NCBI RefSeq assembly: GCF_000429725.1
Contig: NZ_AUCK01000008.1
Coordinates: 1-61,121, forward strand
DNA from: Alkalicoccus chagannorensis DSM 18086
Lineage (GTDB): Bacteria; Bacillota; Bacilli; Bacillales; Salisediminibacteriaceae
Reading direction: 5' to 3'
Length of the DNA stretch: 61,121 nucleotides
How positions within the stretch are numbered: position 1 is the first letter of the stretch; each line of letters opens with the position of its first letter. The notes beneath the pieces are model-generated. The model was not told the DNA's origin, searched no databases, and was given only the letters and a program-made list of their open reading frames with translations. Below, in pieces: positions 6,683-15,928 of the stretch. Position numbers and translations under genes: made by a program.

Positions 6683-9100
6683 GTGCTTATTTCTTACCAA
6701 TGGCTGAAAGAATATATACAGCTCGATGATCTGACACCGGAAGAAGCAGCTGAGAAACTGACGCTCCACGGTGTGGAGGTGGATGCTGTTCATCATAAAG
6801 GCGAAGACATCACGAATCTGGTTACCGGGAGGGTCGTCTCCTGTGCGCAGCATCCCGATGCAGACAAGCTCTCTCTCTGTCAGGTTGATGTTGGCGAAGC
6901 GGATCCCGTGCAGATTGTGTGCGGAGCTCCGAACGTTGCGGAAGGACAGGATGTCGCGGTTGCAAGAGTCGGCGGGCGTCTCCCTGGAGGAATGAAAATC
7001 AAGCGGGCGAAACTGCGGGGTCAGGTGTCCGAAGGCATGATCTGTTCGCTGCAGGAGCTAGGCTGGGAAGGGAAGGTCGTGCCGAAAAAATACAGCGAAG
7101 GAATCTTTGTCTTTCCGGAGCCGGTGGTGCCGGGGATGGATGCCAAGCCCCTTCTTGGGCTCGACGATACGATTCTCGAGCTGGATCTCACCCCGAACCG
7201 CTCGGACTGTCTCAGCATGCTCGGGACGGCGTATGAGATGGCAGCGGTCCTGGACAGAGAAGTGAAGCTGCCTGATCCGCAGATTGTTCCTTCGGCAGAA
7301 GAGACGGCTGCTTACATCCGGGTGGATGTACAGTCGCCGGCCGCAAATCCTTACTATGGGGCGCTCATGCTCCGGGACCTGCAGGTGGGCGAATCCCCGC
7401 TCTGGCTGCAGACATCACTCATGGCAGCTGGCGTCCGGCCGCTGAACAACATTGTCGATATTACCAACTACGTGCTGCTGGAGTACGGTCAGCCGCTGCA
7501 CGCCTTCGACTACGATCAGTTCGGCTCAGAGAAAGTCGTCGTCCGTCAGGCGCAGGAAGGAGAAACGATGACGACCCTGGACGGCGAAGAGCGGACGCTG
7601 AACGCTCACCACCTCGTCATTACAAACGGTACGAAGCCGACAGCCATTGCCGGAGTCATGGGCGGCTCGGATGCAGAAGTAGAGGATGCGACGACCAATG
7701 TGCTGCTCGAAGCTGCTTATTTCGATCCGGGGGTAGTCCGGTATGCCCAGAGGGACCTTGGGATCCGCAGCGATTCGAGTATCCGTTTTGAAAAGGGAGT
7801 GGATCCGAACCGCACAGCAGAGGCAGGCCGAAGAGCCGCTTCGCTGATGAAGCAGCTCGCCGGAGGCGAAATTCTGGCTGAGCCGTCGGAACACGATACG
7901 CTGCACCGGCAGCCGCTGGAGCTGGATGTCAGTCTGGCGAGGATCAACCGGGCGCTCGGCACATCTCTGACGATAGAAGAAGTATCGGCGATCTTGAAGC
8001 GGCTGCAGTTCCCTGCAGAACAAACGGATGAGGATCTCCTCGCTGTGACCGTTCCGACGAGAAGACAGGACATCGCCATCGAGCCTGATATCGTGGAAGA
8101 AGTAGCCCGGCTCTATGGATACGACAATATTCCCGTTACTCTGCCGAACACCCCGGCGACACAGGGAGGGCTCTCCCTGGAACAAAAGAAAAAGAGACAG
8201 GTCCGCCGCTTTTTGGAATCGTGCGGCCTGCATGAAGCGGTCAGCTATTCCTTGACGACGGAAGAGAAAGAGGCCCCTCTCGTACCGGAGAACCGCCTTC
8301 GCGTGCCGGTGGCGCTGCCCATGAGCGAAGACCGGAGCTCCCTGCGGACGACGCTCGTGCCGCATCTGCTTGATGCACTCAGTCACAACAAAAACCGCAG
8401 CAGGCAGCATGTCTCCTTGTTTGAGATCGGCTCCGTCTTTTTCACGGAGGAAGAAGAGATCACCAGACAGCCGGACGAGCGAACGTACGCGGCTGGTGCT
8501 ATGATGGGGCTCTGGGAAGAGCATGCATGGCAGGGAGAAAAGAAGCCCGTCGACTTCTTCGTTCTTAAAGGTGTGCTCGAAGGTCTGGCTGCGGAACTGC
8601 AGATAGACGCAGTCTTTGAAGCGGCGGAGCGGCCGGGACTGCATCCGGGACGGACAGCGGTCATCAAAAACGGCGGACGCATCATTGGAACCGCCGGACA
8701 GCTCCATCCGGATACCGCAGCCGCATGGTCCCTGCCGGAAACGTATGTGTTCGAACTCGATCTCCAGTACCTGCTGGAACAACAGGCGGAGGTCATGAAA
8801 TACGTACCGATTCCGCGCTACCCTGCGGTGGACCGGGATATCGCACTCGTCGTGGATACCCATGTTTCCGCTGCGGATATGAAGCAGGTGATCGAAGAAG
8901 CCGGCGGAGATCTGCTCGACAGCGCTTCCGTGTTTGATGTGTACGAAGGAGAACATGTGGAGGCCGGCAAAAAGTCCGTCGCGTTTACGTTGAAATACCT
9001 CGACCGCGGCAGAACGCTGACGGAAGAAGATGTAACCGCCGTACACGAGAACATTCTCGCGGCACTCAACAAACAGACAGGCGCCGTGCTGCGCGGCTGA
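6683..9100 (+). CDS. pheT: Phenylalanine-tRNA ligase beta subunit
   Basis: The partner subunit of PheS, 805 residues. Domains in order: an EMAP-like tRNA-binding OB fold (about 40-150, with LSLCQVDVGE and the A-VGGRLPGGMKIKRAKLRG segment), the B3/B4 editing domain that removes mischarged Tyr (about 215-385, with PLHAFDYDQ and GVMGG), B5 (about 410-475), a catalytic-like core, and the C-terminal ferredoxin-fold anticodon-binding domain (about 710-805, from YPAVDRDIALVVD). I choose GTG at 6683, giving MLISYQWL as in relatives and a spacing of 8 bases after AAGGAGG; the TTG at 6677 is too close to that site. Confidence 0.95.
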   Translation: MLISYQWLKEYIQLDDLTPEEAAEKLTLHGVEVDAVHHKGEDITNLVTGRVVSCAQHPDADKLSLCQVDVGEADPVQIVCGAPNVAEGQDVAVARVGGRLPGGMKIKRAKLRGQVSEGMICSLQELGWEGKVVPKKYSEGIFVFPEPVVPGMDAKPLLGLDDTILELDLTPNRSDCLSMLGTAYEMAAVLDREVKLPDPQIVPSAEETAAYIRVDVQSPAANPYYGALMLRDLQVGESPLWLQTSLMAAGVRPLNNIVDITNYVLLEYGQPLHAFDYDQFGSEKVVVRQAQEGETMTTLDGEERTLNAHHLVITNGTKPTAIAGVMGGSDAEVEDATTNVLLEAAYFDPGVVRYAQRDLGIRSDSSIRFEKGVDPNRTAEAGRRAASLMKQLAGGEILAEPSEHDTLHRQPLELDVSLARINRALGTSLTIEEVSAILKRLQFPAEQTDEDLLAVTVPTRRQDIAIEPDIVEEVARLYGYDNIPVTLPNTPATQGGLSLEQKKKRQVRRFLESCGLHEAVSYSLTTEEKEAPLVPENRLRVPVALPMSEDRSSLRTTLVPHLLDALSHNKNRSRQHVSLFEIGSVFFTEEEEITRQPDERTYAAGAMMGLWEEHAWQGEKKPVDFFVLKGVLEGLAAELQIDAVFEAAERPGLHPGRTAVIKNGGRIIGTAGQLHPDTAAAWSLPETYVFELDLQYLLEQQAEVMKYVPIPRYPAVDRDIALVVDTHVSAADMKQVIEEAGGDLLDSASVFDVYEGEHVEAGKKSVAFTLKYLDRGRTLTEEDVTAVHENILAALNKQTGAVLRG

Positions 9101-9151
9101 TATCCTTTCATGAAAAAAAGGGCTGGGACAACATCGTTTTCCAGCACGTAA

Positions 9152-9196
9152 AAAACGCTTTCGATGACTGCGGGGTCGTCGAAAGCGTTTTGTTTG
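9152..9196 (+). terminator. Hairpin of the IS end acting as pheST terminator
   Basis: AAACGCTTTCGAC pairs with GTCGTCGAAAGCGTTT, followed by TGTTTGT. It is part of the insertion-sequence end but is the first strong hairpin after pheT, so it probably terminates the operon. The homologous hairpin is found after lysC and after hemL. Confidence 0.65.
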
Positions 9197-9500
9197 TAAG
9201 AAATGACGGCGAATCTGTCTCCTTGCAGGGGACTTCCTCATGTTCTCTGCCAGGAGTGCAAACCTTAGTTCCTGCTTTACCTTAGATTTGCCTCTGACCG
9301 GCATGATGCTGAAACGCAAATCCGCCTTCAGATAATCACAAACGGCTTACACGTCGGTTTTGTACCGAGCGTAGATTCTCTTTCGAAAGCACCGGTATCG
9401 GTTCAATGTGGTCGTCACCGCAAACGGCTCTCATGATATTGTTACGGAAAAGATACATTCATCGGCAGCACCAGTTCATTCATGTTCACGTCTTTAACAT

Positions 9501-9565
9501 GAGGATACCTCCGGTTTGGTTATGGCTTGGTCGTTCTAACGTAACCTGAAGGTATTCTTTTTTAA
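9501..9565. terminator. Imperfect inverted repeat with T tract inside the IS remnant
   Basis: GAGGATACCTCCGGTT is the imperfect complement of AACCTGAAGGTATTC, followed by six T residues. It may be the original terminator or boundary sequence in front of the transposase gene; no gene end on the plus strand is near. Confidence 0.4.
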
Positions 9566-9783
9566 GTATAGAAATGTATCCGTTCTCAAAGAGGATGACG
9601 GCGGCTTCATGCACTGCACGGGAAGAAACAAAAACGTTTTCTTCCCTCAAAAGGCTTGCAGCGCTTCCGCACGTCATTCCGACCAAAAGGCGAATGGCTT
9701 CTTTCTATACTGGTTTTGTCCCAGCCTCTTTGATGTTTGGGACAGGACGAGGCAGCGGGCTGTGCTGCATGTCCGGCGGTGCG

Positions 9784-10716
9784 TTACGTATGTGCAAGGG
9801 CCCGTTTCGTATTGGAGAAATGCCATTTTACCATCTGCTTCAGGGCATCTTCTCCTTGAGTGCCCGCAATCCTGCCTGCGGCCTCGTCGACGTGTCTGCC
9901 CGCGCCTTTTGGAAGCTGGACGCCGGCTTTGTCGGAAAGGTCGTCCATCTCTTTTAAAAAGGCGTATCTGGCGAGAATCGAGCCGGCGGCAACAGCTGGA
10001 TGCTGGTCTTCAGCTTTCGTAGCAAAGTAGATCGGAATCTGAGCGGGCCACTGCTTATCGTATTTTTTCAAATAGCGGAAGTAGCCCTCCGGTTTGACGA
10101 ACTGATCGATAAAGACACCGTCGAAAGGAATCTCCTGCTCACGAAGAGAACGGATGACGCCTTTGAGTGCTTCATGATGCAGGAGCGCTTTCATTTCGCC
10201 CTGGTTCATGCCGGCAGCGTTCCACTTGTTGTATGTCGGATTGCGGAGCACTTTCAGTGAATAGGTGCACTGCTGGAGAAGGTTCGGCGCAAGACGGCGG
10301 ATCTCCGGGTCCGTGATCGATTTGGAATCTTTCAGCCCGAGTGCTGCCGTATCGCGGAGCTGCTCCTGCGTCAAGTGTGCCGCTGTCACCGTAATAGGGC
10401 CGAAATAGTCGCCGGTTCCGGTCTCGTCGCTGCCGATGACAGCAAGCGACCGGATGGATTCCGGTGGTGCCCACTTGTGATTCGACACCGATGCCGTTCC
10501 TCCGGCTGCAGCGGAAGTGCCCCATCTGCTGCTTTCTTTTTCTGCCGCAGCCCCCTGAAACAGGACTTTGCCGGAACGGTAGGCGGTGATGGTACATCCC
10601 GGTACAGCAGCCTGGAACAGCGCGCCCTGCGGGGTTTTTGCCTTTCTGGAAGACTGGTAATAGGATTCTACTTGTTTCAGCAGCTGCTGGTCTGCTTTTA
10701 TTGTCTGATGGCTCAT
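9784..10716 (-). CDS. rnhC: Ribonuclease HIII
   Basis: A 310-residue type 2 RNase H that cleaves the RNA strand of RNA-DNA hybrids. Residues 1-85 form the TBP-like N-terminal substrate-binding domain; the catalytic domain begins with IGSDETGTGDYFGP (about residues 94-107), which holds the first Asp and the following Glu of the DEDE site; a later acidic site is in FDGVFIDQF. This start gives MSHQTIK, as in relatives, with AAAGGA 7 bases before it; a frame extension 41 codons upstream has no support. It runs opposite to zapA, the B. subtilis arrangement. Confidence 0.93.
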   Translation of the reverse strand: MSHQTIKADQQLLKQVESYYQSSRKAKTPQGALFQAAVPGCTITAYRSGKVLFQGAAAEKESSRWGTSAAAGGTASVSNHKWAPPESIRSLAVIGSDETGTGDYFGPITVTAAHLTQEQLRDTAALGLKDSKSITDPEIRRLAPNLLQQCTYSLKVLRNPTYNKWNAAGMNQGEMKALLHHEALKGVIRSLREQEIPFDGVFIDQFVKPEGYFRYLKKYDKQWPAQIPIYFATKAEDQHPAVAAGSILARYAFLKEMDDLSDKAGVQLPKGAGRHVDEAAGRIAGTQGEDALKQMVKWHFSNTKRALAHT

Positions 10717-10832
10717 AAGAACGTCCTTTCTGCATGCGTCGGTCATCATGGCTGCCGGAGATTGCCGTTCCGGCAGCTTCGACTCTGATTGTAACAAAAA
10801 GAGGTTTATCTGCGGGGAAAGCAGTGAATTTA

Positions 10833-10861
10833 TTTTCAATATACGGGGAAAGTGTTATGAT
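10833..10861 (+). promoter_or_regulatory. Probable SigA promoter for zapA-cvpA
   Basis: TTTTCA (10833-10838) and TATGAT (10856-10861) are 17 bases apart. A short inverted repeat AACGAT/ATCGTT follows at about 10864-10882, overlapping the expected transcription start. Confidence 0.5.
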
Positions 10862-10900
10862 AAACGATAGTATTCAATCGTTCGTTAGGGGGGGACTGCG

Positions 10901-11152
10901 TTGGCCAGAGAAGAAGAAAAGAAAAAGACAATCGTCACCATCGGCAGTCACACCTATACGGTGACCGGGCGGGAGTCTCCCGGCCACGTGCAGCAGTCTG
11001 CAGCCTACGTAGACGAAAAAATGAAAGAGCTGCGCGCAAAGAACCCATTTTTAACGTCCACTCAGCTTGCTGTTCTGGCTGCGTTGAATATCAGCAGCGA
11101 ATACCATCTGCTGCAGGATCAAATAAACGATACGAAGGAAGAAGAGGAATAG
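10901..11152 (+). CDS. zapA: Cell division protein ZapA
   Basis: An 83-residue cytosolic protein that binds FtsZ and bundles its filaments at the Z ring. It has the ZapA layout: a small beta-strand head (KTIVTIGSHTYTVTG), then a long helix with VDEKMKEL and a STQLAVLAALNISSEYHLL segment, and an acidic tail. The start is TTG at 10901, 6 bases after a G-rich Shine-Dalgarno (TAGGGGGGG). It is 3 bases from cvpA, as in B. subtilis. Confidence 0.9.
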   Translation: MAREEEKKKTIVTIGSHTYTVTGRESPGHVQQSAAYVDEKMKELRAKNPFLTSTQLAVLAALNISSEYHLLQDQINDTKEEEE

Positions 11153-11155
11153 GAT

Positions 11156-11698
11156 ATGCTGAGTTTTATTCTCGTGCTTTGGCTTCTCTCCAATATCATG
11201 GTTGGTTTCCGCCGGGGATTCATGCTGCAGGCGGTACATATTGCAGGACTGTTGATTTCTTTTGCAGTTGCATGGCTGTACTACGACGAGCTTGCCTCGA
11301 TCATCGAATTATGGGTCCCTTACCCGTTCTTTGACGACGATTCGACCATTCAGCTGATGACAGAGAGTTTCCAGACATCGACTGTGTTTTATAATGGCGT
11401 CGCTTTTGTGCTTATTTTTATCACGGTGAAAATCCTGACACAGATCATCGGGTCCATGTTTGATTTTATTGCCAACCTGCCTATTCTTCATACCATCAAC
11501 GGGCTGTTGGGAGCGGTACTCGGTTTTGTCGAAGGCCTGATTATTCTGGCTGTGCTGCTCCACCTTGCCGCCCTGATTCAAGTCGACGTTGTCCAGGAAA
11601 TCCTGCAGGGATCATCGGTGGCACAGTGGATTTATTACTATACGCCGATGGTATCAGCAGAACTGCGTGATCTGTGGGTGGAAGGCATACGCGAATAG
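11156..11698 (+). CDS. yshB: CvpA family membrane protein (YshB)
   Basis: A 180-residue membrane protein of the CvpA family with four hydrophobic helices, at about residues 2-20, 24-45, 80-100 and 115-137. The family was named for its effect on colicin V production and envelope homeostasis; the molecular function is not established. The signature LWLLSNIMVGFRRGF at residues 6-20 is typical. It begins 3 bases after zapA and is followed by a terminator, so zapA-yshB is a two-gene unit. Confidence 0.88.
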   Translation: MLSFILVLWLLSNIMVGFRRGFMLQAVHIAGLLISFAVAWLYYDELASIIELWVPYPFFDDDSTIQLMTESFQTSTVFYNGVAFVLIFITVKILTQIIGSMFDFIANLPILHTINGLLGAVLGFVEGLIILAVLLHLAALIQVDVVQEILQGSSVAQWIYYYTPMVSAELRDLWVEGIRE

Positions 11699-11707
11699 TA
11701 CGGAATA

Positions 11708-11756
11708 GAGTCTGTTTTTCTCCTTGTGCAGCCGCACAGAAAAGCAGGCTCTTTTT
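11708..11756 (+). terminator. Terminator after cvpA
   Basis: GAGTCTGTTTTTCT (11708-11721) pairs with AGAAAAGCAGGCTC (11738-11751) allowing G-U pairs, followed by five T residues. Confidence 0.75.
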
Positions 11757-11818
11757 CACGAAGAAGGAAAGCCCCCAGGCCTGCCGCCTGCTGGAGTCCG
11801 GAACAAAAAAAGGAGCAG

Positions 11819-13552
11819 ATGAACTTGAATAAAAAAGAAGTGCTGCAGACATTAGAGAAAATCGCGGTGTATCTCGAAATACAGGGAGCAAATGCCTTTC
11901 GGGTCTCCGCTTACCGTAAAGCAGCCCAGACGCTCGAAAAAGATGAGCGCAGTCTGGAAGAACTCGGTGATCCGGCGCAGTTGAATGGAATCGGCAAAGG
12001 AACAGCCGCGATTATCCTGGATCTGCATAACACCGGAACCACCGAACTTTTTGACGAATTAAAAGAAGAAGTCCCGTCCGGCTTGATCCCTTTACTGAAA
12101 CTGCAGGGGCTCGGCGGAAAGAAAATCGGGAGGCTGTATCAAGAGCTCGGGATCACCTCCGCGGACGAGTTAAAAAAAGCCTGCGAAGACAAGCGTGTGC
12201 AGGCAATGTCCGGATTCGGAAAGAAAACGGAAGAGAAAATCCTGCAGGCACTGGAGGAAATGGGGCAGCGTCCTGAACGGCTGACGCTCGCGCAGGTCCA
12301 GCCGGCGGTTGAGATGATCGGTGCATTTTTAAATACGGCACCGGGCGTCCTCCGCTGGGAAACGGCCGGCAGTTACAGAAGAGGGAGGGAGACCGTCAAA
12401 GACCTCGACTTTATTGTTGCTGCTTCCGATGCAGCAGCTGTCGCGGAGGCAGTACTGCAGGCACCCTTCACCGATCAGGTGCAGGGAAGCGGAGAGACGA
12501 AAATTTCGCTCGACGCTGCCGTAGAAGATCTGCTTGTTCCGGTGGATTTCCGGATCGTGGAAGACCGTTCGTTTGCCGCAGCGCTGCACCATTTCACCGG
12601 GTCGAAAGATCACAATGTCCTCATGCGGCAGAGAGCCAAAGCCGCAGGACAAAAAATCAGTGAGTATGGAGTAGAGGATGCCGACGACGGAAGCATGGTC
12701 TATTTTCAGACCGAGGAAGCATTTTTTCGTCATTTCGATCTGCCATGGATCCCTCCAGAAGTACGGGAAGGCGGAAACGAGCTGGAGCAGGACTGGCGCT
12801 CCCTCGTGAAACTGGATGATATCCAGGGAGATATGCACATGCACACCACCTGGAGCGACGGGGCTCAGTCGATCGAAGAGATGGCGGACCAGTGCCTTCG
12901 CAAAGGATACTCGTTTATGGCAATCACCGATCACTCCCAGTACTTGAAAGTAGCAAATGGGTTAACACCCGAACGACTCCAGCGGCAGCATGAGGAAGTC
13001 CGCAGAGTACGGGAGGAGAAAGACATTCATCTCTTCACCGGGGTGGAGATGGATATTCTTCCGGACGGGACGATGGATTACGATAAAGGGCTGCTGGCAG
13101 AAGTCGATTACGTCATCGCCTCGATTCATTCTGCGTTCCAGCAGGAAGAAGAGCAGATCATGCACCGGCTGGTGTCTGCCTGCCGTCATCCTTACGTACG
13201 CATGATCGCTCACCCGACCGGCCGGCTGATCGGCCGCCGGGAAGGCTATGCTGTCGATGAAGAGCAGCTGATCCGCACAGCTGCAGAAACGGGAACGGTG
13301 CTTGAATTGAACGCCAATCCGAACAGGCTGGATCTTGCTGTGCCGATCCTGATCAAAGCAGAAAAAGAAGGCGTCCTTCTCTCCGTCAACACCGACGCCC
13401 ACCATTACGATATGCTCGAAGACATGGCTGTAGGCATTAAAGCAGCGAGACGTGCCGGCATATCCAAAGATACGATCATCAACACCTGGGATGCAGATAG
13501 AATCAAAGCATGGCTCGAACAGCCGAAAAGCCCCTTAGTGAAAGGAGACTGA
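11819..13552 (+). CDS. polX: DNA polymerase/3'-5' exonuclease PolX
   Basis: A 577-residue family X DNA polymerase with a PHP phosphoesterase domain, involved in base-excision and gap-filling repair. Order: an 8-kDa-like helix-hairpin-helix region (about 1-95), further HhH repeats with LQGLGGKKIGRLYQELGI, the polymerase palm with AGSYRRGRETVKDLDF (about 180-196, holding the metal-binding Asp pair), then PHP from about 338 with DMHMHTTWSDG and a later TDAHH. The ATG at 11819 follows AAAAGGAGCAG; the open frame further upstream is untranslated. It is 4 bases from mutS2. Confidence 0.94.
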   Translation: MNLNKKEVLQTLEKIAVYLEIQGANAFRVSAYRKAAQTLEKDERSLEELGDPAQLNGIGKGTAAIILDLHNTGTTELFDELKEEVPSGLIPLLKLQGLGGKKIGRLYQELGITSADELKKACEDKRVQAMSGFGKKTEEKILQALEEMGQRPERLTLAQVQPAVEMIGAFLNTAPGVLRWETAGSYRRGRETVKDLDFIVAASDAAAVAEAVLQAPFTDQVQGSGETKISLDAAVEDLLVPVDFRIVEDRSFAAALHHFTGSKDHNVLMRQRAKAAGQKISEYGVEDADDGSMVYFQTEEAFFRHFDLPWIPPEVREGGNELEQDWRSLVKLDDIQGDMHMHTTWSDGAQSIEEMADQCLRKGYSFMAITDHSQYLKVANGLTPERLQRQHEEVRRVREEKDIHLFTGVEMDILPDGTMDYDKGLLAEVDYVIASIHSAFQQEEEQIMHRLVSACRHPYVRMIAHPTGRLIGRREGYAVDEEQLIRTAAETGTVLELNANPNRLDLAVPILIKAEKEGVLLSVNTDAHHYDMLEDMAVGIKAARRAGISKDTIINTWDADRIKAWLEQPKSPLVKGD

Positions 13553-13556
13553 TTCC

Positions 13557-15917
13557 ATGCTGGAACGCGTCTTGCGCGTACTGGAATATGACAAAATGAA
13601 AGACCAGCTGCTTCCGCACGCCGGATCCACGCTCGGAAAACAGCGGGTCAAACAGCTGAAGCCTTCTTTTGACTTTGCGGAAGCATCCGAAGCGCTGACC
13701 CGTACATCGGAAGCAGCCAAAGTCGTCCGGTTGAAAGGCAATGTCCCCCTCGGAGGCCTGAAGGACATTCGTGCTTCGATTAAACGGGCGGACATCGGCG
13801 GACAGCTGAGCGCATCCGAACTGCTGGAAGTCGCTTCGACGATTTATGCCGGCAGGACGTTCAAACAATTTACGGAACAGTTGGTGGAAGACGAGATTGA
13901 CCTGCGGGTACTGCCGGAGATGATGTCGGAAGTCGACCCGCCGACAGCGCTGCAGAGAGAAATTCAACAGGCCGTTGATGAAGACGGAAGCCTGCTTGAT
14001 TCTGCGTCATCCGAGCTCCGGCAGATCCGGCAGCAGATCCGCAGTCATGAATCAACCATCCGCTCCCGGCTGGAGTCGATTACCCGTTCTACATCCGGCA
14101 GAAAGATGCTCTCCGATGCGATCGTCACGATCCGTAACGATCGATACGTCGTGCCGGTGAAAGCCGAATACCGGGGCAGCTTCGGCGGGATGGTCCACGA
14201 TCAGTCGGCCTCCGGTGCGACGCTGTTCATTGAACCGGAGAGTGTCGTCACGGCGAACAATCAGCTCCGGGAAGCAAAAACGAAAGAGAAGTATGAGATT
14301 GAGCGGATTCTGCAGGTGCTCTCCGGCCTGGTGGCGGAAGAGACAGAGCTCCTGAGCATCATCACCGAGGTGATGACGGAAGTCGATTTCATGTTTGCGA
14401 AAGCCTTCTACGGCCGGGAGCTGCGCGCGTCCGAACCGTCGCTGAATGAACATGAGTATGTACAGCTGAAACAGGCCCGCCACCCGCTCATTGGAGAAGA
14501 CGAAATCGTCCCTATTGATGTAGAGCTTGGTGGAGCGTTCTCCTCGCTCATCATCACTGGGCCGAATACGGGCGGGAAGACCGTTACGTTAAAAACCGTA
14601 GGCCTGCTGACACTCATGGCCCAGTCCGGACTGCACCTGCCGTGTCAGGAAGGATCAACCGCAGCGGTATTCCGGCAGATTTTTGCCGATATCGGAGACG
14701 AACAGTCGATTGAACAGAGCCTGAGTACGTTTTCTTCCCATATGACCAATATCGTGACGATTATGGAAAAGCTGGACTTTCAGTCGCTTGTCCTGTTCGA
14801 TGAACTCGGTGCCGGAACGGACCCGACGGAAGGGGCAGCGCTTGCTGTTTCGATCCTCGACCACGCTTTCCAGGCAGGAGCTAAGGTGATCGCGACCACC
14901 CACTACAGTGAACTGAAAGGTTATGCATATAACCGGGACGGGGTAGTCAATGCCAGCGTGGAATTCGATGTGGAAACCCTGCGGCCGACCTATCGACTGC
15001 TGATCGGCGTTCCCGGGCGCAGTAACGCCTTCGCCATCAGCAGCAGGCTCGGACTGAAATCCTCCATTATTGACGATGCGAAGAAACAGATTTCTACAGA
15101 AACGAACCAGGTAGAGAACATGATTTCCTCTCTCGAAGAAAGCCGGAAACAGGCTGAGAAAGAGCTGGAAGAAGCCGCAGCGTTCCGGGCCGAGGCGGAA
15201 GAGCTGCATGCAGAGCTCACCGGTCATCTGGAAGCGTGGCAGGAGGAGAAACAGCGCCTGCTGCAGTCAGCGGAGGAGAAAGCCAAAAAGCAGGTGGAAA
15301 AAGCGCGGGCCGAGGCCGAAGATATCATTTCCTACCTGCGTGAAATGCAGAAAAACAATCCATCGATCAAAGAGCACGAGCTGATTGATGCGAAGAAACA
15401 TCTCGACCAGGCAGAACCTGATTTCGCTCCGAAACAGAAGCAGAAGCCGAAAAAGAAACAGGCGGACTCGGATCAGCTGCTTGCTGGAGACGAAGTCAAA
15501 GTCGAAAGTCTGAATCAAAAAGGGCAGATCGTCGAAGCTGTGAACGACAAAGAATTTACGGTTCAGCTCGGCGTGATGAAGATGAAGGTCCCGAAAAAAG
15601 ATCTCGTCTACATCAGCCGCCCGAAACCTGTAGAAACGAAGCCGATGGCCACCGTCCGAGGCCGGAGCTCCCATGTAAAAACAGAGCTGGACCTGCGCGG
15701 GGAGCGATACGAGAACGCGATGGCGGAAGTGGACAAATATCTGGACGCTGCCGTACTCGCAGGCTATCCGCAGGTATCGATTATTCACGGTAAAGGTACC
15801 GGGGCACTGAAAAAAGGCGTGGAGGAGCTGCTCCGCAGTCATCCGAGTGTGTCCGAAAGCCGGACCGGTTCTCAAGGAGAAGGCGGCTCGGGTGTCACCG
15901 TTGCTAAATTGAAGTAA
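13557..15917 (+). CDS. mutS2: Endonuclease MutS2
   Basis: A 786-residue MutS2 protein. It lacks the mismatch-reading N-terminal domain of MutS and starts directly with the core/lever region. The ATPase has Walker A GPNTGGKTV near residue 336, Walker B LVLFDELGAGTDPTEG near 415-430 and a signature histidine in ATTHYSELKGY. A long Glu/Ala-rich coiled coil covers about 515-610, then a Lys-rich linker, a KOW-like part, and a C-terminal Smr nuclease domain (about 712-786, with LDLRGERYENA and HGKGTGALKKGV). Roles reported for the family include suppression of recombination and rescue of collided ribosomes. Confidence 0.95.
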   Translation: MLERVLRVLEYDKMKDQLLPHAGSTLGKQRVKQLKPSFDFAEASEALTRTSEAAKVVRLKGNVPLGGLKDIRASIKRADIGGQLSASELLEVASTIYAGRTFKQFTEQLVEDEIDLRVLPEMMSEVDPPTALQREIQQAVDEDGSLLDSASSELRQIRQQIRSHESTIRSRLESITRSTSGRKMLSDAIVTIRNDRYVVPVKAEYRGSFGGMVHDQSASGATLFIEPESVVTANNQLREAKTKEKYEIERILQVLSGLVAEETELLSIITEVMTEVDFMFAKAFYGRELRASEPSLNEHEYVQLKQARHPLIGEDEIVPIDVELGGAFSSLIITGPNTGGKTVTLKTVGLLTLMAQSGLHLPCQEGSTAAVFRQIFADIGDEQSIEQSLSTFSSHMTNIVTIMEKLDFQSLVLFDELGAGTDPTEGAALAVSILDHAFQAGAKVIATTHYSELKGYAYNRDGVVNASVEFDVETLRPTYRLLIGVPGRSNAFAISSRLGLKSSIIDDAKKQISTETNQVENMISSLEESRKQAEKELEEAAAFRAEAEELHAELTGHLEAWQEEKQRLLQSAEEKAKKQVEKARAEAEDIISYLREMQKNNPSIKEHELIDAKKHLDQAEPDFAPKQKQKPKKKQADSDQLLAGDEVKVESLNQKGQIVEAVNDKEFTVQLGVMKMKVPKKDLVYISRPKPVETKPMATVRGRSSHVKTELDLRGERYENAMAEVDKYLDAAVLAGYPQVSIIHGKGTGALKKGVEELLRSHPSVSESRTGSQGEGGSGVTVAKLK

Positions 15918-15928
15918 GGAGAGACAGG

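Larger units (their letters stand above)
9121..9726 (-). mobile_element. Degenerate insertion sequence (IS1182-like) with intact terminal repeats
   Basis: The element is bounded by inverted ends GGCTGGGACAA (9121-9131) and TTGTCCCAGCC (9716-9726). On the minus strand a transposase start-like peptide NELVLPMNVSFP is seen near 9480, and the C-terminal tail RFS-MPVRGKSKVKQELRFALLA near 9245-9310; the whole DDE core between them is gone and stop codons interrupt the rest. The PVRGK-KVK tail fits the C-terminal domain of IS1182-type transposases. Inside the right part lies a copy of the 145-bp repeat (about 9566-9700). The same family left remnants at 28070 and 59783. Confidence 0.75.

Noticed and set aside
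7526-9319. A minus-strand open frame of about 600 codons opposite pheT
   Set aside because: It is antisense to a certain gene, has low-complexity Arg/Phe-rich composition and no recognisable domain; only its first 30 residues are real, being the tail of the IS relic transposase. Other long antisense frames (for example opposite the M42, polX, tig and hemL genes) are rejected for the same reason.
11726-11818. N-terminal extension of PolX
   Set aside because: It would read through a terminator hairpin; the ATG at 11819 has AAAAGGAG and fits the family.
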